Both the position numbers and the translations under genes were made by a program. The notes below the pieces were generated by a model that was given only the letters and a program-made list of their open reading frames with translations, did no database searches and had not been told where the DNA came from. From Nitrospira sp. (GTDB taxonomy: Bacteria > Nitrospirota > Nitrospiria > Nitrospirales > Nitrospiraceae): a stretch of DNA of 64,000 bases. The stretch is from contig CP060499.1 of assembly GCA_024760525.1 (NCBI GenBank), positions 744,001 to 808,000 of the forward strand, in the 5' to 3' direction. Shown piece by piece: positions 53,940-61,831 of this stretch (the stretch's first letter is position 1; the number at the start of each line of letters is the position of its first letter).

Positions 53940-54626
53940 ATGAATACGCGTGCGCTACTCGAAGGGCTGCGGTTTACCGACACGTTTTTCCCTTCGGGTG
54001 GCTATGCATTTTCGTCGGGGTTAGAGGCGGCGGTACAAGGTGGTGCTGTCAAAGACGCGGATCAACTAGGGCGTTATGTCGAAGATCTTTTGCGCGGAGG
54101 TATGAGCCGGCGGGAGGCCCTGGCTGCCCGAGTAGCAAACCAGGCAGGATCAACGGGCAATCTTGCTGCGGCAATCAAGATAGATCGGGAGTTGGACTCA
54201 ACGAAGGTGAGCCGTGAATCGCGCCTGGCCAGCCGCCAGATGGGACGCCAGGTCATCAAAGTTGCGGCCGATCAGTTCCGACGCAAAACGATTCTCAGAG
54301 ACTACCTTGAGGCGGTAGAATCCGATCGAACTCCCAGTCACTTGGCCGTGTGCTTTGGACTAACGCTGGGAGCCTGTGAATGGGCAGAGGAACAGACGGT
54401 TGCGGCCTTTTTATATCAGACAGCCGTCGGATTTGTATCCGCCGCGATGCGTCTATACCCAATGGGACAGTGGGAAGGGCAACGGGTGTTGGGAGAGTGG
54501 CTGCCACTGATTGACCGTATTAGCCGGGAGATAACAGTCGATATGCCCATGAGTTCGTGGTCGCCGATCCAGGACATTTATGCCATGCGACATGGTGGTC
54601 TGGAATGGAGGCTCTTTCGATCATAG
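53940..54626 (+). CDS. ureF: Urease accessory protein UreF
   Basis: 228 aa from ATG 53940, 25 bases after ureC. UreF is the all-helical partner that links UreG to the UreD-urease complex during nickel insertion. The beginning LRFTDTFFPSGGYAFSSGLE is highly typical; later come CFGLTLGACEWAEEQTVAAF and AAMRLYPMGQWEGQRVL. The ending is MRHGGLEWRLFRS. Confidence 0.94.
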   Translation: MNTRALLEGLRFTDTFFPSGGYAFSSGLEAAVQGGAVKDADQLGRYVEDLLRGGMSRREALAARVANQAGSTGNLAAAIKIDRELDSTKVSRESRLASRQMGRQVIKVAADQFRRKTILRDYLEAVESDRTPSHLAVCFGLTLGACEWAEEQTVAAFLYQTAVGFVSAAMRLYPMGQWEGQRVLGEWLPLIDRISREITVDMPMSSWSPIQDIYAMRHGGLEWRLFRS

Positions 54627-54678
54627 ACCGAAAGGCGTATTCTCTTACTAACGCTGCAGGATCACCAGAGAGAACATT

Positions 54679-55344
54679 ATGCACGATCAAAACCATCAGC
54701 ACCGTCACGGTGACACGAAACCTACTCAGGCGAGAACCAAAGGCATTCCGGTCATCGGCGTCGGCGGTCCCGTGGGATCGGGGAAAACCGCATTAGTTGA
54801 AGCGCTTTGTCAGAAATTGCGTGATCGTGTCAGTCTAGCCGCGGTGACCAATGACATTTTTACCAAGATCGATGCCGAGATTCTGACGAAACGCGAAGCC
54901 TTGCCGATCGATCGTATTCTCGGCGTGGAAACTGGTGGCTGTCCCCACACGGCCATCCGAGAGGATGCGTCGCATAACCAAGAGGCCATCAATGATTTGC
55001 TGCGGAGACACCCTGATGTGGAACTGATCTTTCTTGAGAGCGGTGGAGACAATCTGGCCGCAACATTCAGCCCGGAGTTGGTGGACTATGTCATTTACGT
55101 GATTGATGTTGCGGGAGGGGACAAGATTCCACGCAAGGGAGGGCCCGGCATCACCCGGTCGGATTTTCTCGTCATCAACAAGAAGGATCTGGCCCCGTAT
55201 GTTCGCGCTGACCTGTCAGTGATGGAGCGGGACACCCTGCGTATGCGGGGCGATCTTCCGTTTGTATTCACCAACTTACTGACCGGCGAGGGTCTCGATC
55301 GTGTTGTGAGTTGGGTGGAACAACGCATTTCTCAGCGCGTGTAA
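54679..55344 (+). CDS. ureG: Urease accessory GTPase UreG with His-rich N-terminus
   Basis: 221 aa. The GTP-binding SIMIBI fold has P-loop VGGPVGSGKTALVEALCQKL, TNDIFTKIDAEIL, the nickel-site GVETGGCPHTAI (Cys-Pro-His) and IFLESGGDNLAATFSPEL and FLVINKKDLAPYV. Before the fold lies a His-rich tail (His2, 6, 8 and 10 in MHDQNHQHRHGD) not found in enterobacterial UreG. Because no ureE lies in the operon, this tail may store or deliver nickel; that is inference. Confidence 0.96.
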   Translation: MHDQNHQHRHGDTKPTQARTKGIPVIGVGGPVGSGKTALVEALCQKLRDRVSLAAVTNDIFTKIDAEILTKREALPIDRILGVETGGCPHTAIREDASHNQEAINDLLRRHPDVELIFLESGGDNLAATFSPELVDYVIYVIDVAGGDKIPRKGGPGITRSDFLVINKKDLAPYVRADLSVMERDTLRMRGDLPFVFTNLLTGEGLDRVVSWVEQRISQRV

Positions 55345-55361
55345 TCGTCTCGCCAATTCTC

Positions 55362-56228
55362 GTGTCACAGCCAAGAATCCCCCCCCGGACAGAGTTTGTT
55401 GGACGGGTGGGGCAACTTCAACTTGAGTATGCCAGACGTGACGACCGGACAACCCTTGTCGGTTCGCACTGTACGGCTCCCTGGCATCTGCTTCCTCCCA
55501 TCTACCTCGGCGAGGACAACACAGCCTATACACTCCTGGTCAATCCATCGGGTGGTTTAGTCGGTGGTGATCGACTGTCCATCGATCTGAGATTGGATGC
55601 TCGCGCGCACGTCGTCATTTCCGCGCCTTCTGCCAATCGTGTCTACCGATCACTCGGCGAGGTGTCGGTTCAGGATATCCACATCCATGTTGGGGACGGT
55701 GCGATCTTGGAATGGTTCCCGGAACATACGATTCCGTTTGCCGGGTCACGATTTCGGCAGACGATTCATGCGGAGGTAGCGCCGGGTGCCACCATTTTCT
55801 TGTGGGATGCCATCGCGTCGGGACGAATTGCGCGAGGCGAACGATGGGCATTTACAGATCTGGAGAACGAGATCCAAATCACGACGGCGTCGGGAAGTTC
55901 GCTTGTGGAGCGCTACGTCCTCGATCCAGCGACGGACTTAGGTCGTGTTGGGCTTGCAGACGAATGGGATTATGTCGCCTCACTGTATGTCGTGAACGAT
56001 GCGGTATCATCGGATGTCTGGAAACGATTGGAGGGGAAGGTGGCCGGCATACTTGACCAAAACCCTGGACAGGTATTGGGCGGAGTTTCAACGCCGGCTA
56101 TTCCGGGTATCGCAATCAAGCTGCTGACTAGGACCGCCCCTGACCTCACTCAGATGCTCGAAGCACTATGGGCAGCCGTTCGCCAGGAGTTGTGGAATCT
56201 CCCGCCAGTATCTTTGCGAAAATATTAA
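55362..56228 (+). CDS. ureD: Urease accessory protein UreD (UreH)
   Basis: 288 aa from GTG 55362, my choice because similarity begins shortly after (RVGQLQLEYARRDDRTTL); a TTG at 55311 would overlap ureG more. UreD carries nickel from UreG/UreF to apo-urease. Motifs: LLVNPSGGLVGGDRLSIDL, APSANRVYRSLG, ILEWFPEHTIPFAGSRF and FLWDAIASGRIARGERW. Its place at the end of the operon, not the beginning, differs from Klebsiella. Start uncertain; family sure. Confidence 0.92.
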   Translation: MSQPRIPPRTEFVGRVGQLQLEYARRDDRTTLVGSHCTAPWHLLPPIYLGEDNTAYTLLVNPSGGLVGGDRLSIDLRLDARAHVVISAPSANRVYRSLGEVSVQDIHIHVGDGAILEWFPEHTIPFAGSRFRQTIHAEVAPGATIFLWDAIASGRIARGERWAFTDLENEIQITTASGSSLVERYVLDPATDLGRVGLADEWDYVASLYVVNDAVSSDVWKRLEGKVAGILDQNPGQVLGGVSTPAIPGIAIKLLTRTAPDLTQMLEALWAAVRQELWNLPPVSLRKY

Positions 56229-56267
56229 GAACTAGACGCGTGTCGTTGCCAGGCAGGTTGCTGCGGG

Positions 56268-57158
56268 CTATGCCGAAGGGGTTGGAAGATCTGAAGCCCT
56301 CGCTTCGGCAGCATTGGCGGTGCGGAGCGACCAGGCTAGTCCGAGTAGGGAGAGCGTATAAATCAGCCATTTCGAGGGGTCGAAGTTATACCACCGAGGA
56401 CCGTTTCGGTAGTCGCTTTGGTATGTGTGGTGATAGTTGTGATACCCCTCGCCGAACGTGACTAACGAAACTAGCCAGCTATTCCGACTCGAATCCGCCT
56501 GGCTATGGGGTTGGCTCCCCCAGAGATGGCACACGGAATTGATGCAAAAGGTCGAGTTGAGGACGGCAAATGTCCGACCGACTCCAGCCAACATAAAACA
56601 GCTCATCCCGCCGACCCACCCGCCGTAGAGAAAGCCCACGACGAATGGAAGCGCCAAACCCGAAAGGAAGATTGGTGCGTAGTACCGATGCTGCCACATG
56701 ATGATCGGATCTTGCCGGAGCCGTGTTGCGTATTTCTCATCCGAGTAGCGCTCGTCGGAGAAAAGCCATCCACAGTGGCTGTGCCAAAATCCTCGCTGCG
56801 CATTGTAGGGATCGGCATCCTGATCGCACGCGGCATGGTGGCGGATGTGATCCGCTCCCCATTTCAGGGCAGAGTTTTGCAGTGCCCATCCGCCGGCGAT
56901 AAGTAATCCAGCCTTGACCCAATTGGAACACATGAAACTCCTGTGCGAGATCAGGCGATGGTAGCCGACCGTAATGCCGAGTCCGGTGACGATATACAAC
57001 AGTCCGAACATGGTCCAGTCTAACCAGGTGTACCCATAGACAAGGCCGAAAGCAGGAACGCCTATGAGCGCGCTACCGGCAATAAGACTGAACAGGAGCA
57101 CTGTGATATAGAGGGGATACGTTCGTTTGAGCACGATGGCAGACTGTGCGGGTATCAT
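56268..57158 (-). CDS. Acyl-lipid/acyl-CoA delta-9 type fatty acid desaturase
   Basis: 296 aa integral membrane di-iron enzyme. All three His boxes are present: GYHRLISHRSF, ADHIRHHAACDQDADPYN and FGEGYHNYHHTYQSDYRNG. Four membrane helices surround them, starting with YITVLLFSLIAGSALIGVPA. It inserts a double bond in fatty acyl chains and so adjusts membrane fluidity. The gene converges with ureD (39 bases apart) and diverges from the following cupredoxin gene. No cytochrome b5 domain is fused. Confidence 0.92.
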   Translation of the reverse strand: MIPAQSAIVLKRTYPLYITVLLFSLIAGSALIGVPAFGLVYGYTWLDWTMFGLLYIVTGLGITVGYHRLISHRSFMCSNWVKAGLLIAGGWALQNSALKWGADHIRHHAACDQDADPYNAQRGFWHSHCGWLFSDERYSDEKYATRLRQDPIIMWQHRYYAPIFLSGLALPFVVGFLYGGWVGGMSCFMLAGVGRTFAVLNSTFCINSVCHLWGSQPHSQADSSRNSWLVSLVTFGEGYHNYHHTYQSDYRNGPRWYNFDPSKWLIYTLSLLGLAWSLRTANAAEARASDLPTPSA

Positions 57159-57497
57159 AAGGATGCTAATAGAGGGAGGAGGGTGCGTTCATGTAAGGTG
57201 GAGATTCTCGTAGATAGATAGGGTTCGAATCAATGGTATTAATTTCTTGGACTGTACCAGGACAAGAGGAAAATAGCTACTGTGGAACGCCCAACGGCAG
57301 CCTCTTGTTTGACATTGACAGCGGGCGGTAATATTTCATATACATACTCGGTCTAAGTCAGCCTCGCCAATGGGTCGTTTATCGTGTCTAATGGTAGGAG
57401 CTGTCATTACGAAGAGTTCTCCTGGCCGAGAAGAAAACTCGAAGAGAGCAGGTCAGGAATCAGGATGGTTGGTCTATTACTACAAGGAGGCAGTCCC
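57159..57497. promoter_or_regulatory. Divergent intergenic region with a promoter at 57315-57344
   Basis: About 340 bases between divergent genes. TTGACA (57315-57320) and TATACA (57339-57344) are 18 bases apart on the plus strand, about 150 bases before the exported cupredoxin-like gene. A tRNA-like GGTTCGAATC at 57221-57230 lacks pairing flanks. Confidence 0.5.
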
Positions 57498-58292
57498 ATG
57501 AAGAGTGCGTTAACAATAGTATTTGGTGTAGCAGCCGTCGCATTGGTTGCGGCGCCTCTCACCTCGTATGCAGGCGGAACCATCACCGGCAAGGTGACGT
57601 ATGCCGGTAAGGCGGAGCAGAAGGAGTTTCTCTTCTCCAAGTTCCCGAATCCGAAGTTCTGTCCCCAGAACCCGAATAAGAGCTTGATGGACGGGGACAA
57701 GCGGTTTCTGAAGCAGATCGAAGTGGGAAAAGACGGTGGTTTGAAGGGCGCGGTGGTTGCGGTAGTGGATATTGAGGACACGGCATGGATGGGTGGATAT
57801 GCTGGCACGGAAGTGACGGCTGCGTTCTGCGAATTTTTACCGTTCAGCGGCGTCGTCGTCAACACCCGTCCCTTCAAAGTTGAGAACACAGATGCGGACC
57901 CAGAGGATCCTAAGTCCGTTCAGGGTGTGCTCCATAACCCACATAGCTTCACCGTAAAGGGCACGAGCTCGGCAACCGGATTCAATATCGGTTTGGCCAA
58001 AAAGGGTGACAAGCTTGATAAGCCAGTGCAGTTTCGAGGTGGTGCAGAAAAAGAAGGCTACCTCCGCTTACAGTGCGACCAGCATGAGTTCATGCAGTCG
58101 TTCTTCCTGCCCGTGTCGAACCCCCATTTTGCTGTTGTGAAGGACGATGGTTCGTTCGAGATCAAGGATGTTCCGGCCGGCAAGCACAAGATTGTGGCCT
58201 GGCATCCTTTTGCCGGAAAAGCGAAGAAGGTTGAGTTTGAGGTGGATGTGACCGATGGTGGCACCGCCAACCTCAAGGCCGAAATCAAGTAG
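57498..58292 (+). CDS. Exported cupredoxin-like protein with C-terminal beta-sandwich
   Basis: 264 aa from ATG 57498 (AAGGAGG upstream). A signal peptide (LTIVFGVAAVALVAAPLTSYAG) is followed by a domain with GKVTYAGKAEQ and FCPQNPNKSLMDGDKRFLK. His146 and His149 (VLHNPHSFTV) with Cys193, His196 and Met199 (LQCDQHEFMQSFF) could make a blue-copper-like site. The end (GSFEIKDVPAGKHKIVAWHP) has the pattern of a carboxypeptidase regulatory-like sandwich. The copper site is inferred from spacing. A clear terminator follows, so the gene is probably monocistronic. Confidence 0.72.
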   Translation: MKSALTIVFGVAAVALVAAPLTSYAGGTITGKVTYAGKAEQKEFLFSKFPNPKFCPQNPNKSLMDGDKRFLKQIEVGKDGGLKGAVVAVVDIEDTAWMGGYAGTEVTAAFCEFLPFSGVVVNTRPFKVENTDADPEDPKSVQGVLHNPHSFTVKGTSSATGFNIGLAKKGDKLDKPVQFRGGAEKEGYLRLQCDQHEFMQSFFLPVSNPHFAVVKDDGSFEIKDVPAGKHKIVAWHPFAGKAKKVEFEVDVTDGGTANLKAEIK

Positions 58293-58324
58293 ACGACGAT
58301 TCCGTCAGACGTTATCTGCCAGGG

Positions 58325-58352
58325 AAGGGCAGCGGAGCAATCCGCTGCCCTT
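58325..58352 (+). terminator. Rho-independent terminator
   Basis: AAGGGCAGCGGA pairs exactly with TCCGCTGCCCTT around a GCAA tetraloop, and CGTGTTTT follows. It lies 32 bases after the cupredoxin-like gene. Confidence 0.85.
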
Positions 58353-58451
58353 CGTGTTTTCGGCATCAATCCGGCCGAGTTCGTCGCCTTGCCTTTCTAT
58401 TTCCTCAGTGGGTAAGATGCCTCTTTTAAGCGCGAAGCTGAAGGGAGTGGT

Positions 58452-59441
58452 GTGTCACGAGAACTCTCGCTGGCTGAAGTTTTCCAGCTTGGTTACTACT
58501 GGGAAACCAAGATCCTGCTGACGGCAGTGAAACTGGACGTCTTCTCCGCCATAGACACAAAACCGAAGACAGCCCAAGAGATCGCGGGACGTATCAGCGC
58601 AGATGTCTCAACGCTCGGTATTCTATTGAACGCGCTGGTGGCGATGAAGTTGTTGACCAAGAGCGTTCAACTGTACGGGAATTCTTCCACGGCACTGACG
58701 TACCTCGTTCGGCATTCGTCCCAATATGTCGGTCATCTTCTTCTCTTGCATGATGCGGAATGGAACAACTGGGGACAACTGGAGGAGACGATTCGAACGG
58801 GGCGACGGGCAGTCGATCGGCATGTCTTCGAGACCGATCCGGAGCTGGGAAGCAATGTGTTGACGGTGCTCAATCGCATTGGCCAACAAAGTGGACCTGA
58901 TTTTGCCAGACGACTGAAGCTGACAGGGTCGGAGCGGATGTTGGATCTGGGCGGTGGCGCAGGAACCAACGCCATCGCCTTTTGTCAGGTGTATCCTGAA
59001 TTGAACGCCACGGTCTTTGATCTTCCCGCGACACTCCGGGTGACTGAAAAAACTGTAAAGGAAGCCGGATTGGAATCGCGGATTCGGCTGCTGCCTGGTG
59101 ATTTCAACGCAGATCCGCTCGGCGGCCCGTACGATATCGTTCTCATGTCCGATATCTTGCATTATCAAACCTTTCAGATGAATCAAGGGTTGGTTGAAAA
59201 AGTCTTTGCCTCCCTTGCGTCGGATGGGCGCCTGGTGATCAAGGATCGATTTCTGGACGAGTCCGGCGCGGGGCCGGCTTGGACGACTGCCTTTGCGGTC
59301 CACATACTCGTGAACACGCAGCGAGGCAGTTGTTACCGAACGGACGATGCGATTCAATGGTTGACTGCAGCCGGATTTGTATCCGTTATGGAGTTGGAAA
59401 AGACAGCGGTTGTGCAAGGTCTGAAATCTCGTGAAGCGTGA
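58452..59441 (+). CDS. SAM-dependent O-methyltransferase (family 2 type)
   Basis: 329 aa from GTG 58452 (AAGGGAG upstream). A winged-helix N-terminal part (LTAVKLDVFSAIDTKPKTAQ, AGRISADVSTLGILLNALVA) precedes the SAM fold with MLDLGGGAGTNAIAFCQVYP and VFDLPATLRVTEKTVKEAGL. DIVLMSDILHYQTFQMNQGL marks the catalytic region. The architecture equals that of the protein at 28778, so the two are probably paralogues. It starts the membrane-redox gene block. Substrate unknown. Confidence 0.85.
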   Translation: MSRELSLAEVFQLGYYWETKILLTAVKLDVFSAIDTKPKTAQEIAGRISADVSTLGILLNALVAMKLLTKSVQLYGNSSTALTYLVRHSSQYVGHLLLLHDAEWNNWGQLEETIRTGRRAVDRHVFETDPELGSNVLTVLNRIGQQSGPDFARRLKLTGSERMLDLGGGAGTNAIAFCQVYPELNATVFDLPATLRVTEKTVKEAGLESRIRLLPGDFNADPLGGPYDIVLMSDILHYQTFQMNQGLVEKVFASLASDGRLVIKDRFLDESGAGPAWTTAFAVHILVNTQRGSCYRTDDAIQWLTAAGFVSVMELEKTAVVQGLKSREA

Positions 59442-59492
59442 CCCCAATTTCGAGATACGATCCGCGAGATACGAGCGACGAAAAGAAGAGCG

Positions 59493-60206
59493 ATGGATTG
59501 GTTAAGAGAACCGGGGTTTTTCGGGACTCATGCAACAACCGGCGCGGACCTCAGCCAGTTGATGGCCACGTTATTCACCACCCTCTTTGTCATTGGATGG
59601 TTTCAAGCGCGCAAGCGAAAAGCCGATGCACACCACTGGTTGATGTTGGGCGGAATGGTCTCGATGCTCAGTTTCTTCATCGCCTACTATCTGTTCCGCC
59701 AGCTGGGTGTGTTGGCCTTCGAGGGTAAAGAAGGGTTCGGCGGTTCTCAATCGCTTTATGATTACGTCTTCATTCCGGTACTCACGCTCCATATCATTCT
59801 GGTCATCATTGGTCTGGTCATGGCGGTGTACATGATTGTGCTGGGCTTTCGTTCTCAACAGTTCGTCGATGGGGTCCGGTCTCTCCGAGAATCGCTCCTC
59901 CAAACGACTTGGCGGAAGATCGGCCTTATTTTCGGTGGAATCACCGTGGTGGTACTCGGATTATTTTACTCACGTGTGGCGACTGCAGGGTTTTCGATGC
60001 GGAAGCTGGAGGTGTACCTGGCGTTTCTCCTGTTAGTCGCGTTTGTCTTCGCGATTGAACTGACTATTCAGCGGATTTGGCCCAATGGAGCACGGCGTCA
60101 TCGAGCGCTTGGCCGGTTCACAATGGTCATCTACTGCGTATTGTTCGTCACGGGGAGTTTCACCTACACCATGCTGTATATCCTGTACCCCGGTAAGATC
60201 GGCTAG
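59493..60206 (+). CDS. DUF420-family membrane protein
   Basis: 237 aa with six membrane helices, including ATLFTTLFVIGWFQARKRKA, VFIPVLTLHIILVIIGLVMA and FTMVIYCVLFVTGSFTYTML. The histidines at AHHW (about 45) and LHIIL fit the DUF420 pattern, a family linked to cytochrome oxidase assembly in some bacteria. Placement three genes before a bd-like protein fits an assembly or respiratory role, which is not proven. Confidence 0.75.
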   Translation: MDWLREPGFFGTHATTGADLSQLMATLFTTLFVIGWFQARKRKADAHHWLMLGGMVSMLSFFIAYYLFRQLGVLAFEGKEGFGGSQSLYDYVFIPVLTLHIILVIIGLVMAVYMIVLGFRSQQFVDGVRSLRESLLQTTWRKIGLIFGGITVVVLGLFYSRVATAGFSMRKLEVYLAFLLLVAFVFAIELTIQRIWPNGARRHRALGRFTMVIYCVLFVTGSFTYTMLYILYPGKIG

Positions 60207-60247
60207 GCTATGCGTAGACATTTCGACATGTTTCATGGTGCGGTGTC

Positions 60248-60739
60248 ATGTTGACCTGCGGGTGTGGCCGCTGGATGCATACCGAAGGGATCGAGGAACG
60301 GATGAGCGGCGGGATGTCCCAGTGGTTTGTCCGATCGGAATGTCGAGGCTGTGGCCTGAAAGTCGGTGTTGATGTGCTGGAAGGCCAGACGCAGGGACTT
60401 GTTGACCGCGTGATCTGGACTGATGAAGCCTTGCATCGGTTGGAGCGTATGCAGCCCTACGTCGCAACCCTCGTTCGGGACGCGGTGAACGTCGGCGTTC
60501 GCGCTCGCGGTCTTCAAGTAGTCACCGATGAAACGGTACGGAATCCTTCCATAGGGGAGCGGGTGGAGTGGGAACCTGACGCAGCACAGCGCTTGGAAAG
60601 GGTGCCGGCGCCGGTTCGCGCAATGGCTCGGATCGAACTTGAGCGCACAGCGGCGGATCGTGGGCTATCTCGAGTCACGGTCTCCCTGATGGAAGAGATC
60701 AAAGCGAAGTATTTTGGGATGGGGGCTCAAAAAGGTTAG
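60248..60739 (+). CDS. Protein with metal-binding N-terminus and two PCP-reductase-like domains
   Basis: 163 aa. Cys4 and Cys6 (LTCGCGRW) with Cys32 and Cys35 (SECRGCGLKV) could bind zinc or iron. Two units resembling the small C-terminal domain of light-independent protochlorophyllide reductase follow: IWTDEALHRLERMQPYVATL and VEWEPDAAQRLERVPAPVRA, each running through a helix to a (V/T)T-x-(E/S) segment. The domain is known outside chlorophyll synthesis as a small redox-protein add-on; no bch genes are present. A role in electron transfer or heme handling is speculative. Confidence 0.68.
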   Translation: MLTCGCGRWMHTEGIEERMSGGMSQWFVRSECRGCGLKVGVDVLEGQTQGLVDRVIWTDEALHRLERMQPYVATLVRDAVNVGVRARGLQVVTDETVRNPSIGERVEWEPDAAQRLERVPAPVRAMARIELERTAADRGLSRVTVSLMEEIKAKYFGMGAQKG

Positions 60740-60756
60740 GTGAAGCAGGAGCGGGA

Positions 60757-61827
60757 ATGTTGCATCGAATGGCCTTGCGGGTGCTCCCGAGCTTGAGTCT
60801 GGCGGTCACGGAAGATGCCGTGCGCAAGCAAAAGCGGATCGTGATGTTCGTTCCCGGGTTGATCGCCTTCGGGGTGTATCGCCTGGCTAAGCATCTCGTT
60901 CCGATTACGGATCCGCTTGTGCTGTTGACGGTTAGCAGTCTGGTGGCGGCGGTCACCTCGCTCCTCGCGTACAAGATTGGGCGGACTGCACCATGGTCCG
61001 TGATTGTCCGTCAAGACGGAGCGCGTCGTCTCACTTGGCTTGCCGGATGGATCGGAGCGGTCTATGGCATTCAGCTCTCGTTGTTGGTGCTGACCTTACT
61101 CTGGATCATGAATTACAGTTACCTCCAACATCCCGATGGACCGGCGATGATGGCGATCATTATCTCCTGCACGGCTGTCGCTCGCGACGCGTTTGAAATT
61201 GGACATGTACGCAAGCTCTCCGTCATGGGGAGGCCATTTCTGACGTTCCCCGATGGAGAGGAGTTCCGCGTCTTGGTGCAGCATCGGGCTATGCAATTGG
61301 GACCGTGGGTTCTGACAGGATTGGGTGTCGGTGCAATGGCGTCGTTGGCTGGGGTGGCGATCGCTGATGAGCAGGCAGCTGCTCTGACTCAATTGCTGAG
61401 TGTGACACTCCTCGGCGGTGGCCTTGCCCTCTGCGCATATTTTGCCGGGCGCTATCCTTCCATACCCTGGTTTCACACGCTCCGTCAGACCGCACCCGGT
61501 GAATTGCTGAAGTATTGGTGGTGGCCTGGGATGGCGTTTGCCTCCACGTATTACCTGGTGACAATAGGACTGTTGTTGTTTGTCGCGAGGCAATCGACGA
61601 TCACGTTAGGTTCAGCGGCTGTGATGGGCGCACTGGTCACGGCGATGATGGTGTTGTATGGCTATTATCTGGGTGATCGGCGTCATGTTGAAGACGAACA
61701 GGCTCCACAATTGTCGAGCGGAATGCTGCGCTGCCCCTTCGTGATGGGAATTCTCGGCAAGACCGTGAATGCGGCGGACAGTGCCGGAGGGGAATTGGTC
61801 TTTGGAAAAGATGGAACTAAGGGGTAG
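60757..61827 (+). CDS. Polytopic membrane protein, unknown function
   Basis: 356 aa with about eight membrane helices, for example LLTVSSLVAAVTSLLAYKIG, WLAGWIGAVYGIQLSLLVLT and LLSVTLLGGGLALCAYFAGR. A polar insertion (HVRKLSVMGRPFLTFPDGEE) lies between helices 4 and 5, and His residues occur at DAFEIGHVRK and LVQHRAM. No family recognised. It ends four bases before the bd-like start, so they are co-transcribed and probably function together. Confidence 0.65.
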   Translation: MLHRMALRVLPSLSLAVTEDAVRKQKRIVMFVPGLIAFGVYRLAKHLVPITDPLVLLTVSSLVAAVTSLLAYKIGRTAPWSVIVRQDGARRLTWLAGWIGAVYGIQLSLLVLTLLWIMNYSYLQHPDGPAMMAIIISCTAVARDAFEIGHVRKLSVMGRPFLTFPDGEEFRVLVQHRAMQLGPWVLTGLGVGAMASLAGVAIADEQAAALTQLLSVTLLGGGLALCAYFAGRYPSIPWFHTLRQTAPGELLKYWWWPGMAFASTYYLVTIGLLLFVARQSTITLGSAAVMGALVTAMMVLYGYYLGDRRHVEDEQAPQLSSGMLRCPFVMGILGKTVNAADSAGGELVFGKDGTKG

Positions 61828-61831
61828 GTCT

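Noticed and set aside
57221..57230. GGTTCGAATC, like a tRNA T-loop
   Set aside because: The flanking TAGGG and CAATG cannot pair and no anticodon or acceptor arm is present.
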